Part shown: piece after piece, positions 22,450-32,116 of the stretch
How positions within the stretch are numbered: position 1 is the stretch's first letter
How the letters are laid out: every line of letters begins with the position of its first letter
Translations under genes and position numbers: made by a program
NCBI GenBank assembly: GCA_030824115.1
Contig: JAVBYI010000008.1
Span: 338,212-402,211, forward strand
Reading direction: 5' to 3'
Length of the DNA stretch: 64,000 nucleotides
Origin: Rhodocyclaceae bacterium
Lineage (GTDB): Bacteria > Pseudomonadota > Gammaproteobacteria > Burkholderiales > Rhodocyclaceae
Notes under the pieces: generated by a model
Told to the model about the DNA's origin: nothing
What the model saw: only the letters and a program-made list of their open reading frames with translations
Databases searched by the model: none

Positions 22450-24822
22450 ATGCAATTTTCCGAATCCTGGCTGCGCGCCCTCGTCAATCCTCCGCTGGCG
22501 ACGGATGAGCTGTGCCATCTGCTGACGATGGCCGGTCTTGAAGTGGAAGAATGCCGTCCTGCCAGCGCCGACTTTTCAAATGTCGTTGTTGCCCGCATCC
22601 TGACGGCCGAAAAACACCCGGATGCCGACAAGTTGAAGCTTTGCACAGTCGATACCGGCGAACATGGCGTGCTGCAAATTGTTTGCGGCGCACCCAATGC
22701 CGCCGTTGGCCTCGTTGTCCCCTGCGCATTGGTTGGTGCGAAGCTGCCCGGTATCGAGATCAAGAAGGCCAAGGTGCGTGGCGTCGAGAGCTTCGGCATG
22801 CTCTGCTCGGCACGCGAACTGGGCATGTCTGAAGATCATGGCGGCTTGTTGTCGCTCCCCGTCGATGCGCCGATCGGTCAGAACATCCGCAGCTACCTGA
22901 ACCTCGACGACAATCTCATCACGCTCAAGCTCACGCCGAACCGTGCTGATTGCCTGTCGCTGACGGGCATTGCGCGCGAGGTGGCTGCCCTGACAGGTGC
23001 GCCGCTGACATTGCCGGCCATTACCCCGGTTGCTCCCACCCATTCATCAACCCGCGACGTGGTACTGGATGCACCCGCTGCCTGCCCGCGTTATTGCGGC
23101 CGCATCGTGCGTGGTGTGAATGCCAAGGCGTCGACGCCCGACTGGATGAAGCAGCGCATCGAGCGCTGTGGCGTACGGCCGATTACTGCCTTGGTCGACG
23201 TCACCAACTACGTGATGCTGGAACTCGGCCAGCCGTTGCATGCCTTTGATGATGCGCAGTTGCAGGGAGCGATTCATGTGCGCTATCCCAATGCGGGTGA
23301 GCAGTTGCTGCTACTCAACGAGCAGACCGTCACGCCGACGGGCGATACCGCGCTGATTGCGGACGAAGCGAAGGCGCTGGCTCTGGCAGGCATCATGGGC
23401 GGCGAACATTCCGGCATCAATGACGCGACGACCGATTTGTTCCTGGAGAGCGCTTTCTTCGCACCGGATGCGATTGCCGGTAAGGCGCGTGCACTGGGTT
23501 TTTCCTCGGATGCCTCCTACCGCTACGAGCGTGGGGTCGATTTTGCCTTGCAGCGTCGGGCCATTGAGCGTGCGACGCAATTGATCATCGACATCTGCGG
23601 CGGTGTTCCTGGCCCGGTCGTCGAGGCCGTGGCGGAAGACAAGTTGCCGGCTCGTGCGCCTGTGAAACTGCGCATGACGCGGGCGGCGAAGGTGCTGGGT
23701 ATCGATCTGGGTCCGGCACAGACAGAAAAACTCATCGCCGGCTTAGGGTTTGCCTATGTTCGGAATGGTGACGAATTGACCGTTACACCGCCGTCCTATC
23801 GCTTTGATATCGATATCGAGGAAGACCTGATCGAAGAAATCGCACGCCTGCATGGCTACGACAACATTCCAGCCTCCCCCCCGACGGCGCGCTGCGAAAT
23901 GCTGCCGCTGCCCGAAGCACGGCGCAATGCGATGGTGGTGCGTCGTCTGTTGGCCGAGCGTGGCTATTTCGAAGTCGTCAATTACAGCTTTGTCGAGTCG
24001 TCCTGGGAAGCCGATTTCTCCGGCAATGCCACGCCGATTCAGCTTGCCAACCCGATTGCCAGCCAGATGGGCGTGATGCGCTCCAGCCTGATCGGTGGTC
24101 TCGTTGGCACGCTGGTCAGCAATCTCAAGCGTCAAACCGAGCGCGTCCGTGTCTTTGAAATTGGCCGTTGCTTCCAGTCGGACCGTCAGGATGTCACCGG
24201 TTTCCATCAGCCAGTACGCATGGCTGCGCTGGCGGCCGGCGCCGTGCATCCCGAGCAGTGGGGCAGTACGGCGCGCCCCGTCGACTACTACGATCTTAAA
24301 GGTGATCTGGAAGCGTTGTTTGCGCCGCGCGCATTGCGTTTTGAGCGTACCAGCCATCCTGCACTGCATCCCGGCCGTTCGGCTACCGTCTTGCTGGATG
24401 GCAAGTCAATTGGCGTGTTGGGCGAACTGCATCCGCAGTGGTGTCAGAAGTATGAGTTGACGGTGCCCGCTGTGCTGTTTGAGATCGATCTGGCGGCCTT
24501 GCTGGAAACGCCTATGCCCGCCTATTGCGAAACTTCGCGTTTCCCGGCAGTGGTGCGTGACATGGCCGTCGTGCTTTCACAGAAATGTGCCGTGAAGGAT
24601 GTGCAGGATGCGCTTTACAGTGCATCACCGGCCTATGTCAGGGAAATTCGCCTATTCGATGTCTATCAGGGCAAAGGCATTGCGCCTGACAGCAGAAGTC
24701 TTGCATTTCGGGTAACGATGCAAGATACTCAGCGGACGCTGGCCGATACCGATGCGGATGTGGCAATGGCCAAACTGCTGGAAGTTGTTCAAGATCGTTT
24801 TGGTGCTACGTTGAGGGGATAA
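22450..24822 (+). CDS. pheT: Phenylalanyl-tRNA synthetase beta subunit
   Basis: 790 residues, full length. N-terminal tRNA-binding EMAP-like domain ([18 protein letters not shown]), B3/B4 editing region ([35 protein letters not shown]), B5 domain and the C-terminal anticodon-binding domain ending [18 protein letters not shown]. Copy 8 of the 24-bp motif encodes RPASADFS at residues ~36-43, immediately before the tRNA-binding domain; related proteins from memory have VAPAFSG there, so the motif replaces residues instead of adding them. Confidence 0.97.
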   Translation: MQFSESWLRALVNPPLATDELCHLLTMAGLEVEECRPASADFSNVVVARILTAEKHPDADKLKLCTVDTGEHGVLQIVCGAPNAAVGLVVPCALVGAKLPGIEIKKAKVRGVESFGMLCSARELGMSEDHGGLLSLPVDAPIGQNIRSYLNLDDNLITLKLTPNRADCLSLTGIAREVAALTGAPLTLPAITPVAPTHSSTRDVVLDAPAACPRYCGRIVRGVNAKASTPDWMKQRIERCGVRPITALVDVTNYVMLELGQPLHAFDDAQLQGAIHVRYPNAGEQLLLLNEQTVTPTGDTALIADEAKALALAGIMGGEHSGINDATTDLFLESAFFAPDAIAGKARALGFSSDASYRYERGVDFALQRRAIERATQLIIDICGGVPGPVVEAVAEDKLPARAPVKLRMTRAAKVLGIDLGPAQTEKLIAGLGFAYVRNGDELTVTPPSYRFDIDIEEDLIEEIARLHGYDNIPASPPTARCEMLPLPEARRNAMVVRRLLAERGYFEVVNYSFVESSWEADFSGNATPIQLANPIASQMGVMRSSLIGGLVGTLVSNLKRQTERVRVFEIGRCFQSDRQDVTGFHQPVRMAALAAGAVHPEQWGSTARPVDYYDLKGDLEALFAPRALRFERTSHPALHPGRSATVLLDGKSIGVLGELHPQWCQKYELTVPAVLFEIDLAALLETPMPAYCETSRFPAVVRDMAVVLSQKCAVKDVQDALYSASPAYVREIRLFDVYQGKGIAPDSRSLAFRVTMQDTQRTLADTDADVAMAKLLEVVQDRFGATLRG
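22553..22576 (-). repeat. 24-bp interspersed motif, copy 8
   Basis: Both blocks perfect; spacer GCAGG. Inside pheT, read as RPASADF. Confidence 0.9.
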
Positions 24823-24833
24823 GGAAAGTCAAT

Positions 24834-25145
24834 ATGACAATGACCAAGGCAGAACTGGCGGATCTCCTATTCGAAAAGGTGGGGCTCAACAAGCGCGAAG
24901 CCAAGGATATGGTGGAAGCGTTTTTCGATGAAGTGCGCAAGGCCCTCGAAATTGGCGATAGCGTCAAGCTTTCCGGTTTTGGCAATTTCCAGCTGCGCGA
25001 CAAGCCCCAGCGTCCCGGCCGCAATCCAAAGACCGGCGAAGAAATCCCGATTACCGCACGTCGCGTCGTGACCTTCCACGCCAGCCACAAGTTGAAGTCC
25101 TCTGTCGAGGATACGGCCCATGACCAGCTCCAGCCAGCAGGATAA
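24834..25145 (+). CDS. ihfA: Integration host factor alpha subunit
   Basis: 103 residues: [61 protein letters not shown] and [10 protein letters not shown], the last two forming the beta arm with the intercalating Pro. IHF bends DNA sharply in replication, recombination and promoter activation. It is 11 bases after pheT, the usual position. The C-terminal tail overlaps the MerR gene by 26 bases. Confidence 0.96.
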   Translation: MTMTKAELADLLFEKVGLNKREAKDMVEAFFDEVRKALEIGDSVKLSGFGNFQLRDKPQRPGRNPKTGEEIPITARRVVTFHASHKLKSSVEDTAHDQLQPAG

Positions 25146-25500
25146 GATCGTCCTGCCGCCCATCCCGGCCAAGCGTTATTTCACGATTGGCGAGGTGAGC
25201 GAACTGTGTGGCGTCAGGCCGCACGTCCTGCGCTATTGGGAGCAGGAATTTACTCAACTCAAGCCAGTCAAGCGTCGTGGTAATCGTCGCTACTACCAGC
25301 ATCACGAAGTGTTGCTGGTGCGGCGTATCCGTCAGTTGTTGTACGACGAAGGATTCACCATCAGTGGCGCGCGCAATCGACTGGATGAGCCACACAGCAG
25401 GCAACATCCAGCAGAAGCAGCCCCAAGTGCGATACAGGGTGAAGCCGGTTTTTCATTACGCGCAGAGTTGCTTGGCATCATCGAACTTCTGCGTGTTTGA
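25120..25500 (+). CDS. MerR-family transcriptional regulator
   Basis: 126 residues. The winged helix-turn-helix covers ~20-85 ([25 protein letters not shown], then [27 protein letters not shown]). The C-terminal part is short, without metal-binding cysteines, which fits the small MerR-like protein commonly encoded after ihfA in betaproteobacteria. Its target is unknown. Overlap with ihfA means co-translation. Confidence 0.87.
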   Translation: MTSSSQQDKIVLPPIPAKRYFTIGEVSELCGVRPHVLRYWEQEFTQLKPVKRRGNRRYYQHHEVLLVRRIRQLLYDEGFTISGARNRLDEPHSRQHPAEAAPSAIQGEAGFSLRAELLGIIELLRV

Positions 25501-25502
25501 GC

Positions 25503-25508
25503 TATAAT
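25503..25508 (+). promoter_or_regulatory. -10 box of tRNA-Pro promoter
   Basis: TATAAT at 25503-25508, 11 bases before the mature tRNA. I cannot point to a convincing -35, so the tRNA may also be read from the ihfA operon. Confidence 0.45.
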
Positions 25509-25518
25509 CCGCAGCTTG

Positions 25519-25596
<78 letters not shown>

Positions 25597-25604
25597 GTAA
25601 TACC

Positions 25605-25640
25605 AAAGCCGTTAGTGAGGAATTCACTAACGGCTTTTTA
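25605..25640 (+). terminator. Rho-independent terminator after tRNA-Pro
   Basis: A 14-base perfect stem (arms 25605-25618 and 25624-25637) around GGAAT, followed by Ts. Confidence 0.9.
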
Positions 25641-25673
25641 ATTTAATGGCTTACCCATATCACCAATCCTCCG

Positions 25674-26345
25674 ATGTTTTCACGTCTTGAGCTTCTGATC
25701 GATCTGCTGCATTCCGTCCCGGACGCGGCACTGGCAACGCATTCCACGACGCTCGACGGGTTTCCCTTCGCCAGCGCCGTTCCCTTTGTCACCGACGCGC
25801 ACCACCGGCCGGTCATGCTGATCTCAGGATTGGCTGAGCACAGCCACAATCTCCTTGCCAGTCCCCGTGCCAGTTTGATGATCGCCAAGACCCTGGGGGA
25901 AGGTGAAATGGCACGTGTCTCCCTGATGGGCGAAGTGCGCCCCATCGAAGCCGATCCACTCCTGGTTGCGCGATATCTCCGCTATCACCCTCATGCCGAG
26001 CGTTTTCTGCAACTCGGGGATTTTCGTTTTCACCGTTTTGAACCCCTCCGGGTGCTGACGGTCGGTGGTTTTGCCAAGGCCAGCTGGCTTGAGGGCAGTC
26101 GTTTGATTGAAGCAGCGGTTATCTCGTTGAACGATGAGGCGGACTTGCTGGTCCGGTATGCGCAGGAAGGGCGTCAGGACTGTCTTTTGCGGGGAATCGA
26201 TGCCTTTGGTGCCGATGCTTCGCTGGACGGCAAGCCGGTACGGATTCGCTTTGGTGCTGGCCCCGTAACGAAGGAAGCCTGGTTGCCGACGCTGCATAGG
26301 GAGCTTGCAGTAATGACACAGACGAAATCCGATGCGATTCGCTAG
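25674..26345 (+). CDS. HugZ-like / pyridoxamine-phosphate-oxidase-fold protein
   Basis: 223 residues with the split-barrel FMN-binding layout: an N-terminal ALATHSTTLDGFPFASAVPFVTDAHHRPVMLISGLAEHSHNLLASPRASLMI segment typical of HugZ-like proteins, followed by LGDFRFHRFEPLRVLTVGGFAKASWL, and a C-terminal DUF2470-like part with GIDAFGADASLDG. Members degrade heme or act on flavin-dependent reductions; heme use is not provable here. It heads a run of small same-strand genes to 27640. Confidence 0.78.
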   Translation: MFSRLELLIDLLHSVPDAALATHSTTLDGFPFASAVPFVTDAHHRPVMLISGLAEHSHNLLASPRASLMIAKTLGEGEMARVSLMGEVRPIEADPLLVARYLRYHPHAERFLQLGDFRFHRFEPLRVLTVGGFAKASWLEGSRLIEAAVISLNDEADLLVRYAQEGRQDCLLRGIDAFGADASLDGKPVRIRFGAGPVTKEAWLPTLHRELAVMTQTKSDAIR

Positions 26346-26535
26346 GCTGTTCCAGCCGCGCAACCCGCTGTTCTGGCTTTTCGTGCTGCTGAATAGCTTG
26401 TCGGCCGTTATTTCCTACCTCTTGCAGACACAAGCGTTCCCTTGGGCCATCGTTCTGGTGTTGGCAGGTTTTGCGCTGGGGAACATGATTTTTGGTATCC
26501 GTATCGCGATGCGTCTGATGCGTGCGTCACCATGA
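26332..26535 (+). CDS. Small two-helix membrane protein, unknown
   Basis: 67 residues with two hydrophobic stretches (~13-30 and ~37-56) and basic ends. It overlaps the HugZ-like gene by 14 bases, which suggests coupling. I do not recognise a family. The tight overlap and clean membrane topology favour a real gene. Confidence 0.55.
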   Translation: MRFARLFQPRNPLFWLFVLLNSLSAVISYLLQTQAFPWAIVLVLAGFALGNMIFGIRIAMRLMRASP

Positions 26536-26556
26536 GTTCGATGATCGTAGAACGCC

Positions 26557-26910
26557 ATGCCCATCGATAATCAGATTGAACCCCCGCAGTCGTTCATGGC
26601 CATGTACCTCAAGCCGGGGCAAAACCGGCCCAACGCACCTCAGGAAGAAGTTATTGCCCGCTACGAGCAATGCGAAGACATGGCCTGCATCCTGGCAGAG
26701 CAGGCGGACACACTGAAGTTCAAGGAGAACCTTTCGGAGAGTGAGGTCCTTGAGCGTTGCCACCAAGGATTGATCGACCAGGAGGCGGATTTCAACGAGA
26801 GGGAATCCCGGTGGGTGATCTGCCGACTGGCTGAACTCATGGGGTGGGAACCCCCGGCATTTAAGGATGGCACATCAATCAAGGTGGGCCGCAGCAAGGT
26901 GAACGAGTAA
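26557..26910 (+). CDS. Conserved small acidic protein, unknown function
   Basis: 117 residues. It resembles short proteins in related betaproteobacteria that share the pattern PxSFMAMYLxPG, then YEQCEDMA and LSESEVLERCHQGL; these are sometimes labelled ATPase with chaperone activity, for which I see no motif such as Walker A. Predicted largely helical and soluble, with three Cys. The function is unknown. Confidence 0.6.
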   Translation: MPIDNQIEPPQSFMAMYLKPGQNRPNAPQEEVIARYEQCEDMACILAEQADTLKFKENLSESEVLERCHQGLIDQEADFNERESRWVICRLAELMGWEPPAFKDGTSIKVGRSKVNE

Positions 26911-26929
26911 TCTCCCTACCCGATACACC

Positions 26930-27163
26930 ATGACACCCATTGGAAACAAACCTATGACCAAGCCCATGACCTACGAGGCCTTCCTCGACGAAGTCACTAC
27001 ACTCATCACCGAGAAGTATGATGTGATAGATGAAGCCGCCATTCAGATGGTGATGCGGGCGCAAGAAGATGAATTCTTCAGTGGCCATGACGACAATCCG
27101 AAGATTTGTACACAGGATCGCGCCCATGAGGATGCCAGAACCGTGTTCAAGAAATACAAGTAA
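26930..27163 (+). CDS. Small hypothetical protein
   Basis: 77 residues, acidic and helical (TYEAFLDEVTTLITEKYDVIDEAAIQMVMRA in its middle, given here as the only notable block). The second start (26954, MTKPMTYEAF) is equally possible. It lies 19 bases after the previous gene and 3 before the TerB-like gene, so it belongs to the same transcript. No known family. Confidence 0.5.
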   Translation: MTPIGNKPMTKPMTYEAFLDEVTTLITEKYDVIDEAAIQMVMRAQEDEFFSGHDDNPKICTQDRAHEDARTVFKKYK

Positions 27164-27166
27164 GTC

Positions 27167-27640
27167 ATGATCAGCGCCATTCAGGAATTCTTCAATCAGT
27201 TCATCGAATCCGGCACACGCCAGGCAAGCACGCATTCAGAACACGCCCTGCAAATCGCCACCGCTGCGTTGCTGCTGGAAATGATGCGCATGGATGACCA
27301 GATCAAGGACGAGGAGCGCGCCACGATTGCTCAAACGCTTGGTACCCAGTTCCGGTTGGACGATGCGCAGATTGCGACCCTGATGTCGCTGGCCGAACAG
27401 GAAGCACGGCAGGCCAACGACTACTACCAATTTACCTCGCTGATCAACAAGCGCTGCACGCTGGAACAGAAGATTCAGATCATCGAAAATCTCTGGAAGG
27501 TGGCGATGGCCGATAGCCATCTCGATGCCCATGAACTTCACTTGATGCGCAAGCTTGCCGACCTGTTGTATATCGGACATGCCGACTATGTTGCCGCCAA
27601 GCAGCGCGCCCGCGAGGCATCCAACCTGCCACCCTCATGA
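27167..27640 (+). CDS. TerB-like protein
   Basis: 157 residues of the TerB fold: an all-helical domain with acidic metal-binding clusters (LEMMRMDDQIKDEERATIA near 40, then KVAMADSHLDAHELHLMRKLADLL near 113). The paired D..D..E clusters are the Ca2+-binding type signature. TerB-like proteins are associated with tellurite and stress systems, but no other ter gene is nearby, so tellurite resistance should not be assumed. Last gene of the 25674-27640 group. Confidence 0.78.
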   Translation: MISAIQEFFNQFIESGTRQASTHSEHALQIATAALLLEMMRMDDQIKDEERATIAQTLGTQFRLDDAQIATLMSLAEQEARQANDYYQFTSLINKRCTLEQKIQIIENLWKVAMADSHLDAHELHLMRKLADLLYIGHADYVAAKQRAREASNLPPS

Positions 27641-27670
27641 TGGGGAGGGTGTTTGCTGAGGCGGTAGCAC

Positions 27671-27706
27671 AAAAGAAAACGGCTTAGAGGAATTTCCTCT
27701 AAGCCG
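27671..27706 (-). terminator. Rho-independent terminator of the tRNA-Ala/tRNA-Glu transcript
   Basis: A 12-base perfect stem (arms 27680-27691 and 27695-27706) with a 3-base loop. On the minus strand it is followed by TTTTCTTTT. Confidence 0.88.
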
Positions 27707-27716
27707 TCGGTAATGC

Positions 27717-27792
27717 TGGCGACCCCACGGGGATTCGAACCCCGGTTCACACCGTGAAAGGGTGTTGTCCTAGGCCTCTAGACGATAGGGTC
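27717..27792 (-). tRNA. tRNA-Glu (TTC)
   Basis: A 76-base cloverleaf on the minus strand, with acceptor GACCCTA at its 5' end (last pair T-A / mismatch tolerated) and encoded CCA. The anticodon loop CTTTCAC gives TTC. T arm GGGTTCGAATCCC. Confidence 0.96.
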
Positions 27793-27800
27793 TTCGTCGT

Positions 27801-27876
<76 letters not shown>

Positions 27877-27937
27877 AAAAGAGAGGCCGCATTATATCGA
27901 TACTAACGGCGCTGTAAACCTCTTAAGAAAAAATATT

Positions 27938-29338
27938 TCAGATTACTTTGCCTGGGTTCATCAGGGCATGCGGGTCAAGTGCCTGCTTGATGCTACGCAT
28001 CATGTCCATTTCAACCCCACTCTTGTAACGCAGAATCTCATCGCGTTTGAGTTGGCCGAGGCCATGCTCGGCAGAGATCGAGCCATCGAGGGCGTGGACA
28101 AGGTCATGCACGATACGATTGACCGCAGCCGCTTGTGCGATGAAGCCGGCATTGTCCTGTGCGACGGGCTTTGACTGGTTGTAGTGCAGGTTGCCATCGC
28201 CCAGATGACCGAAACAGACGATTCGGACATCCGGAAATGATGACGCGAGGGCCGCATTGCATTCGCCGATGAATTGCGGAATGCGCGAGACCGGCAGGGA
28301 AATGTCATGCTTGATCGACAGCCCCTCGATCTTTTGTGCCTCGGAGATGTTCTCGCGTAGCGACCAGAGGGCCTGCGCTTGTGTGTCGCTTTGTGCGATG
28401 ACGGCATCGCGTATCTCGTTAGCGTCGGCGGCTTCGGCGAGCACCTCCTCCAGCGCAGCCGAGAGGTCGGTGGTCATGGTGTCGGTGAGTTCAATCAACA
28501 CCTGCCACGGGGATTGCTCACCCAATGGGGCGCGTGCGCCACGGATATGGGCCAGGACGAGTTCAAGGGCGGTGCGGTCGATCAGTTCGAAGGCCGTGAT
28601 GCGTCCGCCGATGTGCTCGCGCAGGCGCGTCAGTAGCGAGACCGCCTTGGCGGGACTGTCCAGCGAAGCCCATGCGGTTGCTGTCGAGCGTGGTGGCGAG
28701 AAGAGTTTGAGGACTGCGGCAGTGATCAGTCCAAGCGTGCCTTCCGCACCGACGAAAAGATGTTTTAGGTCATACCCGGTATTGTCCTTGCGCAGGCCGC
28801 GCAGGCCGTTCCAGATGCGTCCGTCGGGCAAGACGACCTCCAGGCCGAGGCACAACTCGCGGGTGTTGCCATAGCGCAGTACCTGCACGCCGCCGGCATT
28901 GGTCGACAGGTTACCGCCGATGGTGGCGGTGCCTTCGGCAGCGAGCGATAGCGGAAACAGCCGGCCAGCCTGTTCGGCGGCGGCTTGTACCGCAGCGAGG
29001 GTACAGCCGGCGTCGACCGTCAGGGTGTTGTTGTCGGTGTCGATGGCGCGAATCCGGTTCAAGCGGGTGAGGCTGACAACGACTTCCCCGTGGATCGGCG
29101 TGGCACCACCGCATAGACCGGTATTGCCGCCTTGCGGTACGATGGCAATGTGATGGGCAGCACACGCCTTGACGAGGGCAGCGACTTCTTCTGTGTTGGC
29201 CGGTTTCACCACGCACAGCGGCTGTCCTTGGTAGCGGCCACGCCAGTCGGTCGTGTAGGGTGCTGTGTCGAATGATTCGGTGAGTACGTGCGTTGCGCCA
29301 ACAATCCCGCGCAACTGATTCAAAAAGTCGGCGCTCAC
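27938..29338 (-). CDS. FAD-binding 2-hydroxyacid dehydrogenase (GlcD / D-2-hydroxyglutarate dehydrogenase type)
   Basis: 466 residues. PCMH-type FAD domain at the N-terminus ([57 protein letters not shown]) and a C-terminal FAD-oxidase domain with [12 protein letters not shown] and [12 protein letters not shown], both characteristic. It oxidises a 2-hydroxy acid such as D-lactate, glycolate or D-2-hydroxyglutarate and passes electrons on; the substrate is not decided by sequence. The start is a GTG at 29336-29338 that lies inside copy 9 of the 24-bp motif, which encodes MSADF, and overlaps the rimO stop (GTGA). Confidence 0.88.
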   Translation of the reverse strand: MSADFLNQLRGIVGATHVLTESFDTAPYTTDWRGRYQGQPLCVVKPANTEEVAALVKACAAHHIAIVPQGGNTGLCGGATPIHGEVVVSLTRLNRIRAIDTDNNTLTVDAGCTLAAVQAAAEQAGRLFPLSLAAEGTATIGGNLSTNAGGVQVLRYGNTRELCLGLEVVLPDGRIWNGLRGLRKDNTGYDLKHLFVGAEGTLGLITAAVLKLFSPPRSTATAWASLDSPAKAVSLLTRLREHIGGRITAFELIDRTALELVLAHIRGARAPLGEQSPWQVLIELTDTMTTDLSAALEEVLAEAADANEIRDAVIAQSDTQAQALWSLRENISEAQKIEGLSIKHDISLPVSRIPQFIGECNAALASSFPDVRIVCFGHLGDGNLHYNQSKPVAQDNAGFIAQAAAVNRIVHDLVHALDGSISAEHGLGQLKRDEILRYKSGVEMDMMRSIKQALDPHALMNPGKVI

Positions 29339-29346
29339 GAGACGGC
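29323..29346 (+). repeat. 24-bp interspersed motif, copy 9 (contains rimO stop and next start)
   Basis: First block matches over AAAAGTCGGCGCT; the middle is CACGAG; second block perfect. The variant CACGAG provides GTGA on the minus strand, which is both the rimO stop and the GTG start of the next gene. Copy 20 has the identical sequence. Confidence 0.88.
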
Positions 29347-30678
29347 AGCTATTTCAGCGTAAAGGTCATGCACATCGCAATCGGTGATGGTGACCTCAAC
29401 AAACTCGCCAATTTCCAGGTCATGCCCATCCGTAATGTAGACGAGGCCATCGATATCCGGTGCGTCGCCTTCGCTACGGGCGATTGCACCTTCCTCGTCG
29501 ATGTCATCGACGAGGACCGTCATGGTTCGGCCGATCTTCGCTTCAAGGCGCTGCGTGGAAATGTCTTCCTGATGGCGCATCAGACGCGCCTTGCGCTCTT
29601 CCCGAACGGCATCGGGCAGGGCGCCGGGCAGGGCGTTTGCGGCAGCCCCTTCGACCGGTGAATAGGCGAAGGCGCCGACACGATCCAGTTGGGCGGCGTC
29701 AAGGAAATCGAGCAGTTCGTTGAATTCGTTTTCCGTCTCACCGGGGAAGCCGGTGATGAAGGTCGAGCGGATGGTCAGGTCGGGAACGACTTTGCGCCAG
29801 CCGGCAATGCGTTCAAGCACCTTGTCGACGTCGCCGGGACGCTTCATCAGCTTGAGAATACGCGGACTGGCGTGCTGAAAGGGTACATCGAGGTAGGGCA
29901 GCAGCTTGCCCTCGGCCATCAGCGGTAGCAGGTCATCGACGCTGGGATAGGGATAAACGTAATGCAGGCGTACCCAGATGCCGAGTTCGCCGAGTTCCTT
30001 GCATAACTCATGGAGACGTGTTTTGACCGGCTTGCCACCGACAAAGCCGGTGCGGTACTTGACGTCGACACCATAGGCGCTGGTGTCCTGCGAGATGATC
30101 AACAGTTCGCGCACGCCGGCATCGGCGAGTGTTTCGGCTTCTTTGAGCACTTCACCGATCGGGCGGCTGACCAGATCACCGCGCAGGCTCGGGATGATGC
30201 AGAAGCTGCAGCGATGATTACAGCCTTCGGAAATCTTCAGGTAGGCGTAGTGATCCGGGGTGAGGCGGATGCCCTGCGGCGGTACCAGATCGACGAATGG
30301 ATCATGCTGCGGAGGCAGGTGGGCATGGACGGCATCCATGACCTCCTGCAGCGCGTGCGGGCCGGTGACGGCGAGTACGCTCGGATGCGTGTCCTGCACG
30401 ATCGTGCCCTTGGCGCCGAGGCAACCGGTAACGATGACTTTGCCGTTTTCGGCCAGCGCCTCACCGATGGCATCCAGCGATTCCTCAACAGCGGCATCGA
30501 TGAAGCCACAGGTGTTGACGACAACGAGATCGGCGCCGTCATAGCTGCCGGAGATTTGATATCCCTCGGCACGCAGACGCGTGAGGATTTGTTCGGCATC
30601 GCTGGCAGCCTTCGGGCAGCCGAGCGAAACGAATCCAACTTGTGGGACGTGCGGTTTTCCCGGTTTCTTAATGCCCAC
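29335..30678 (-). CDS. rimO: Ribosomal protein S12 methylthiotransferase
   Basis: 447 residues from the GTG at 30676-30678, which shares one base with the phaR stop (TAGTG); the open frame beyond it is the antisense-free read-through of phaR. The N-terminal UPF0004 domain has Cys residues in [17 protein letters not shown] and VTGCLGAKG. The radical SAM domain has CNHRCSFC with three cluster Cys. A TRAM domain is at the end. It adds a methylthio group to Asp88 of S12. Length is normal for RimO, and it sits in one unit with phaCBR. Confidence 0.94.
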   Translation of the reverse strand: MGIKKPGKPHVPQVGFVSLGCPKAASDAEQILTRLRAEGYQISGSYDGADLVVVNTCGFIDAAVEESLDAIGEALAENGKVIVTGCLGAKGTIVQDTHPSVLAVTGPHALQEVMDAVHAHLPPQHDPFVDLVPPQGIRLTPDHYAYLKISEGCNHRCSFCIIPSLRGDLVSRPIGEVLKEAETLADAGVRELLIISQDTSAYGVDVKYRTGFVGGKPVKTRLHELCKELGELGIWVRLHYVYPYPSVDDLLPLMAEGKLLPYLDVPFQHASPRILKLMKRPGDVDKVLERIAGWRKVVPDLTIRSTFITGFPGETENEFNELLDFLDAAQLDRVGAFAYSPVEGAAANALPGALPDAVREERKARLMRHQEDISTQRLEAKIGRTMTVLVDDIDEEGAIARSEGDAPDIDGLVYITDGHDLEIGEFVEVTITDCDVHDLYAEIAAVS

Positions 30679-31247
30679 TATTTCTTTTTCTCGGGTGCTT
30701 CTTGTGTGTTTTCGGGTTGGTGCGGGAACTTGAAGCCGGTAAACATCTTCTTCGTCTGTTCCTGGATGTTTTCCTGCATCTGGTGGAACATTTTCTGGCT
30801 CTGGTCGACGTAGGTGCCCATCATCTGCTGCATGGCGGGTCCCTGAAAATTCAGGAACTGTGCCCACATGTCCTTGCTCATGACGGGGTTGTCGCCATAG
30901 AGGCTCTTGGTTTGCTCCTGCAGTTTTCTCTGCATGTCGGCAAAGGCCTTGATGTTGTTCTCAAGATACTGCCCCATCATGCCCTGCATGGCATTGCCAT
31001 AGAAACGAATCATCTGGGAGAGCAGATCGGAGGTGAACATCGGTGCGCCACCGGCTTCCTCTTCAAGAATGATCTGCAGCAGGATGCTGCGGGTCAGATC
31101 GTCGCCGGTCTTGGCGTCCACCACACGAAATCCCTCATGCTTGAGCACGAGTTCCTTGACGTCAGTCAGGGTGATGTAGGTGCTGGTACGCGTGTCGTAG
31201 AGACGGCGGTTCGGGTACTTTTTAATCAGGCGAACCTGCTCGACCAT
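30678..31247 (-). CDS. phaR: Polyhydroxyalkanoate synthesis repressor PhaR
   Basis: 189 residues. The N-terminal DNA-binding domain is canonical ([20 protein letters not shown], then [27 protein letters not shown] in which the pattern is unmistakable). The middle and C-terminal part are Met/Gln-rich helices ([34 protein letters not shown]), probably binding PHA granules. PhaR represses phasin and its own gene until PHA is present. Transcribed after phaC and phaB; its stop overlaps the rimO start. Confidence 0.95.
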   Translation of the reverse strand: MVEQVRLIKKYPNRRLYDTRTSTYITLTDVKELVLKHEGFRVVDAKTGDDLTRSILLQIILEEEAGGAPMFTSDLLSQMIRFYGNAMQGMMGQYLENNIKAFADMQRKLQEQTKSLYGDNPVMSKDMWAQFLNFQGPAMQQMMGTYVDQSQKMFHQMQENIQEQTKKMFTGFKFPHQPENTQEAPEKKK

Positions 31248-31311
31248 GATATTTCCTTCCTCGTTGTGTGCGGCGCCACTTCTGCAAGCAGCGCCGCCAT
31301 TTATTGCTTAC

Positions 31312-32055
31312 TTACTGCAGATACAGGCCGCCGTTGATGTTGAGCGTGGCACCTGTCATGTAACCGGCCAGATCGGAGGCGAGATAGGAGCACAGGGCGC
31401 CCATTTCTTCCGGCTTGGCCAGACGCTTCATCGGGATGGTGTCGACGATGCTCTTCAGCACGTCTTCACGAATCGCCATGACCATCTTGGTGGCGACATA
31501 GCCTGGGGCAACGGCGTTGACCGTCACGCCCTTGGTGGCGAGTTCCTGCGCCAATGCCTTGGTGAAGCCGATCACACCAGCCTTGGCGGCGGAGTAGTTG
31601 GCCTGGCCCGCCTGGCCCTTGACGCCGTTGACCGACGAGATGTTGATGATGCGGCCAAAGCCGCGCTCGGCCATCTTGGCGGAAACCTGCTTGGTCATGT
31701 TGAACAGCGAGGTCAGGTTGGTGGAGATGACGGCATCCCACTGATCCTTTTCCATCTTGGCGAACATGCGGTCACGCGTGATGCCGGCGTTGTTGACGAG
31801 GATGTCGACCGGACCAGCTTTGGCTTCGGCTTCGGCAACCATGGCCTGGCAGGAAGCCAGGTCAGAGACGTCGCCAGCGACGCAGACGAAGTCCTTGAAG
31901 CCGGCAGCGGCCATTTCTGCGAGCCATGCGTCCTTGTTGTCGAATTCGGGGTGATACGCAGCGACGACCTTGTGGCCGTCCTTGGCAAATGCCTGGCAAA
32001 TGGCGGTACCGAGGCCGCCCATGGCGCCGGTGACGAAGGCGATACGTTGAGTCAT
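31312..32055 (-). CDS. phaB: Acetoacetyl-CoA reductase
   Basis: 247 residues from the ATG at 32053-32055. SDR fold: TGAMGGLG nucleotide loop at the start, NNAG near 90, catalytic Ser in ISSVNG, and YSAAK with catalytic Tyr and Lys. The sequence follows PhaB, which reduces acetoacetyl-CoA to (R)-3-hydroxybutyryl-CoA using NADPH, providing monomer for the synthase encoded 61 bases upstream. The longer open frame upstream is read-through. No thiolase gene phaA is in the window. Confidence 0.93.
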   Translation of the reverse strand: MTQRIAFVTGAMGGLGTAICQAFAKDGHKVVAAYHPEFDNKDAWLAEMAAAGFKDFVCVAGDVSDLASCQAMVAEAEAKAGPVDILVNNAGITRDRMFAKMEKDQWDAVISTNLTSLFNMTKQVSAKMAERGFGRIINISSVNGVKGQAGQANYSAAKAGVIGFTKALAQELATKGVTVNAVAPGYVATKMVMAIREDVLKSIVDTIPMKRLAKPEEMGALCSYLASDLAGYMTGATLNINGGLYLQ

Positions 32056-32116
32056 GATTTTCTTTTCCCTTCTTGTGGTTGATATTGTTGTTGCTGTTAC
32101 TTCTGCTGTTGTGGCG

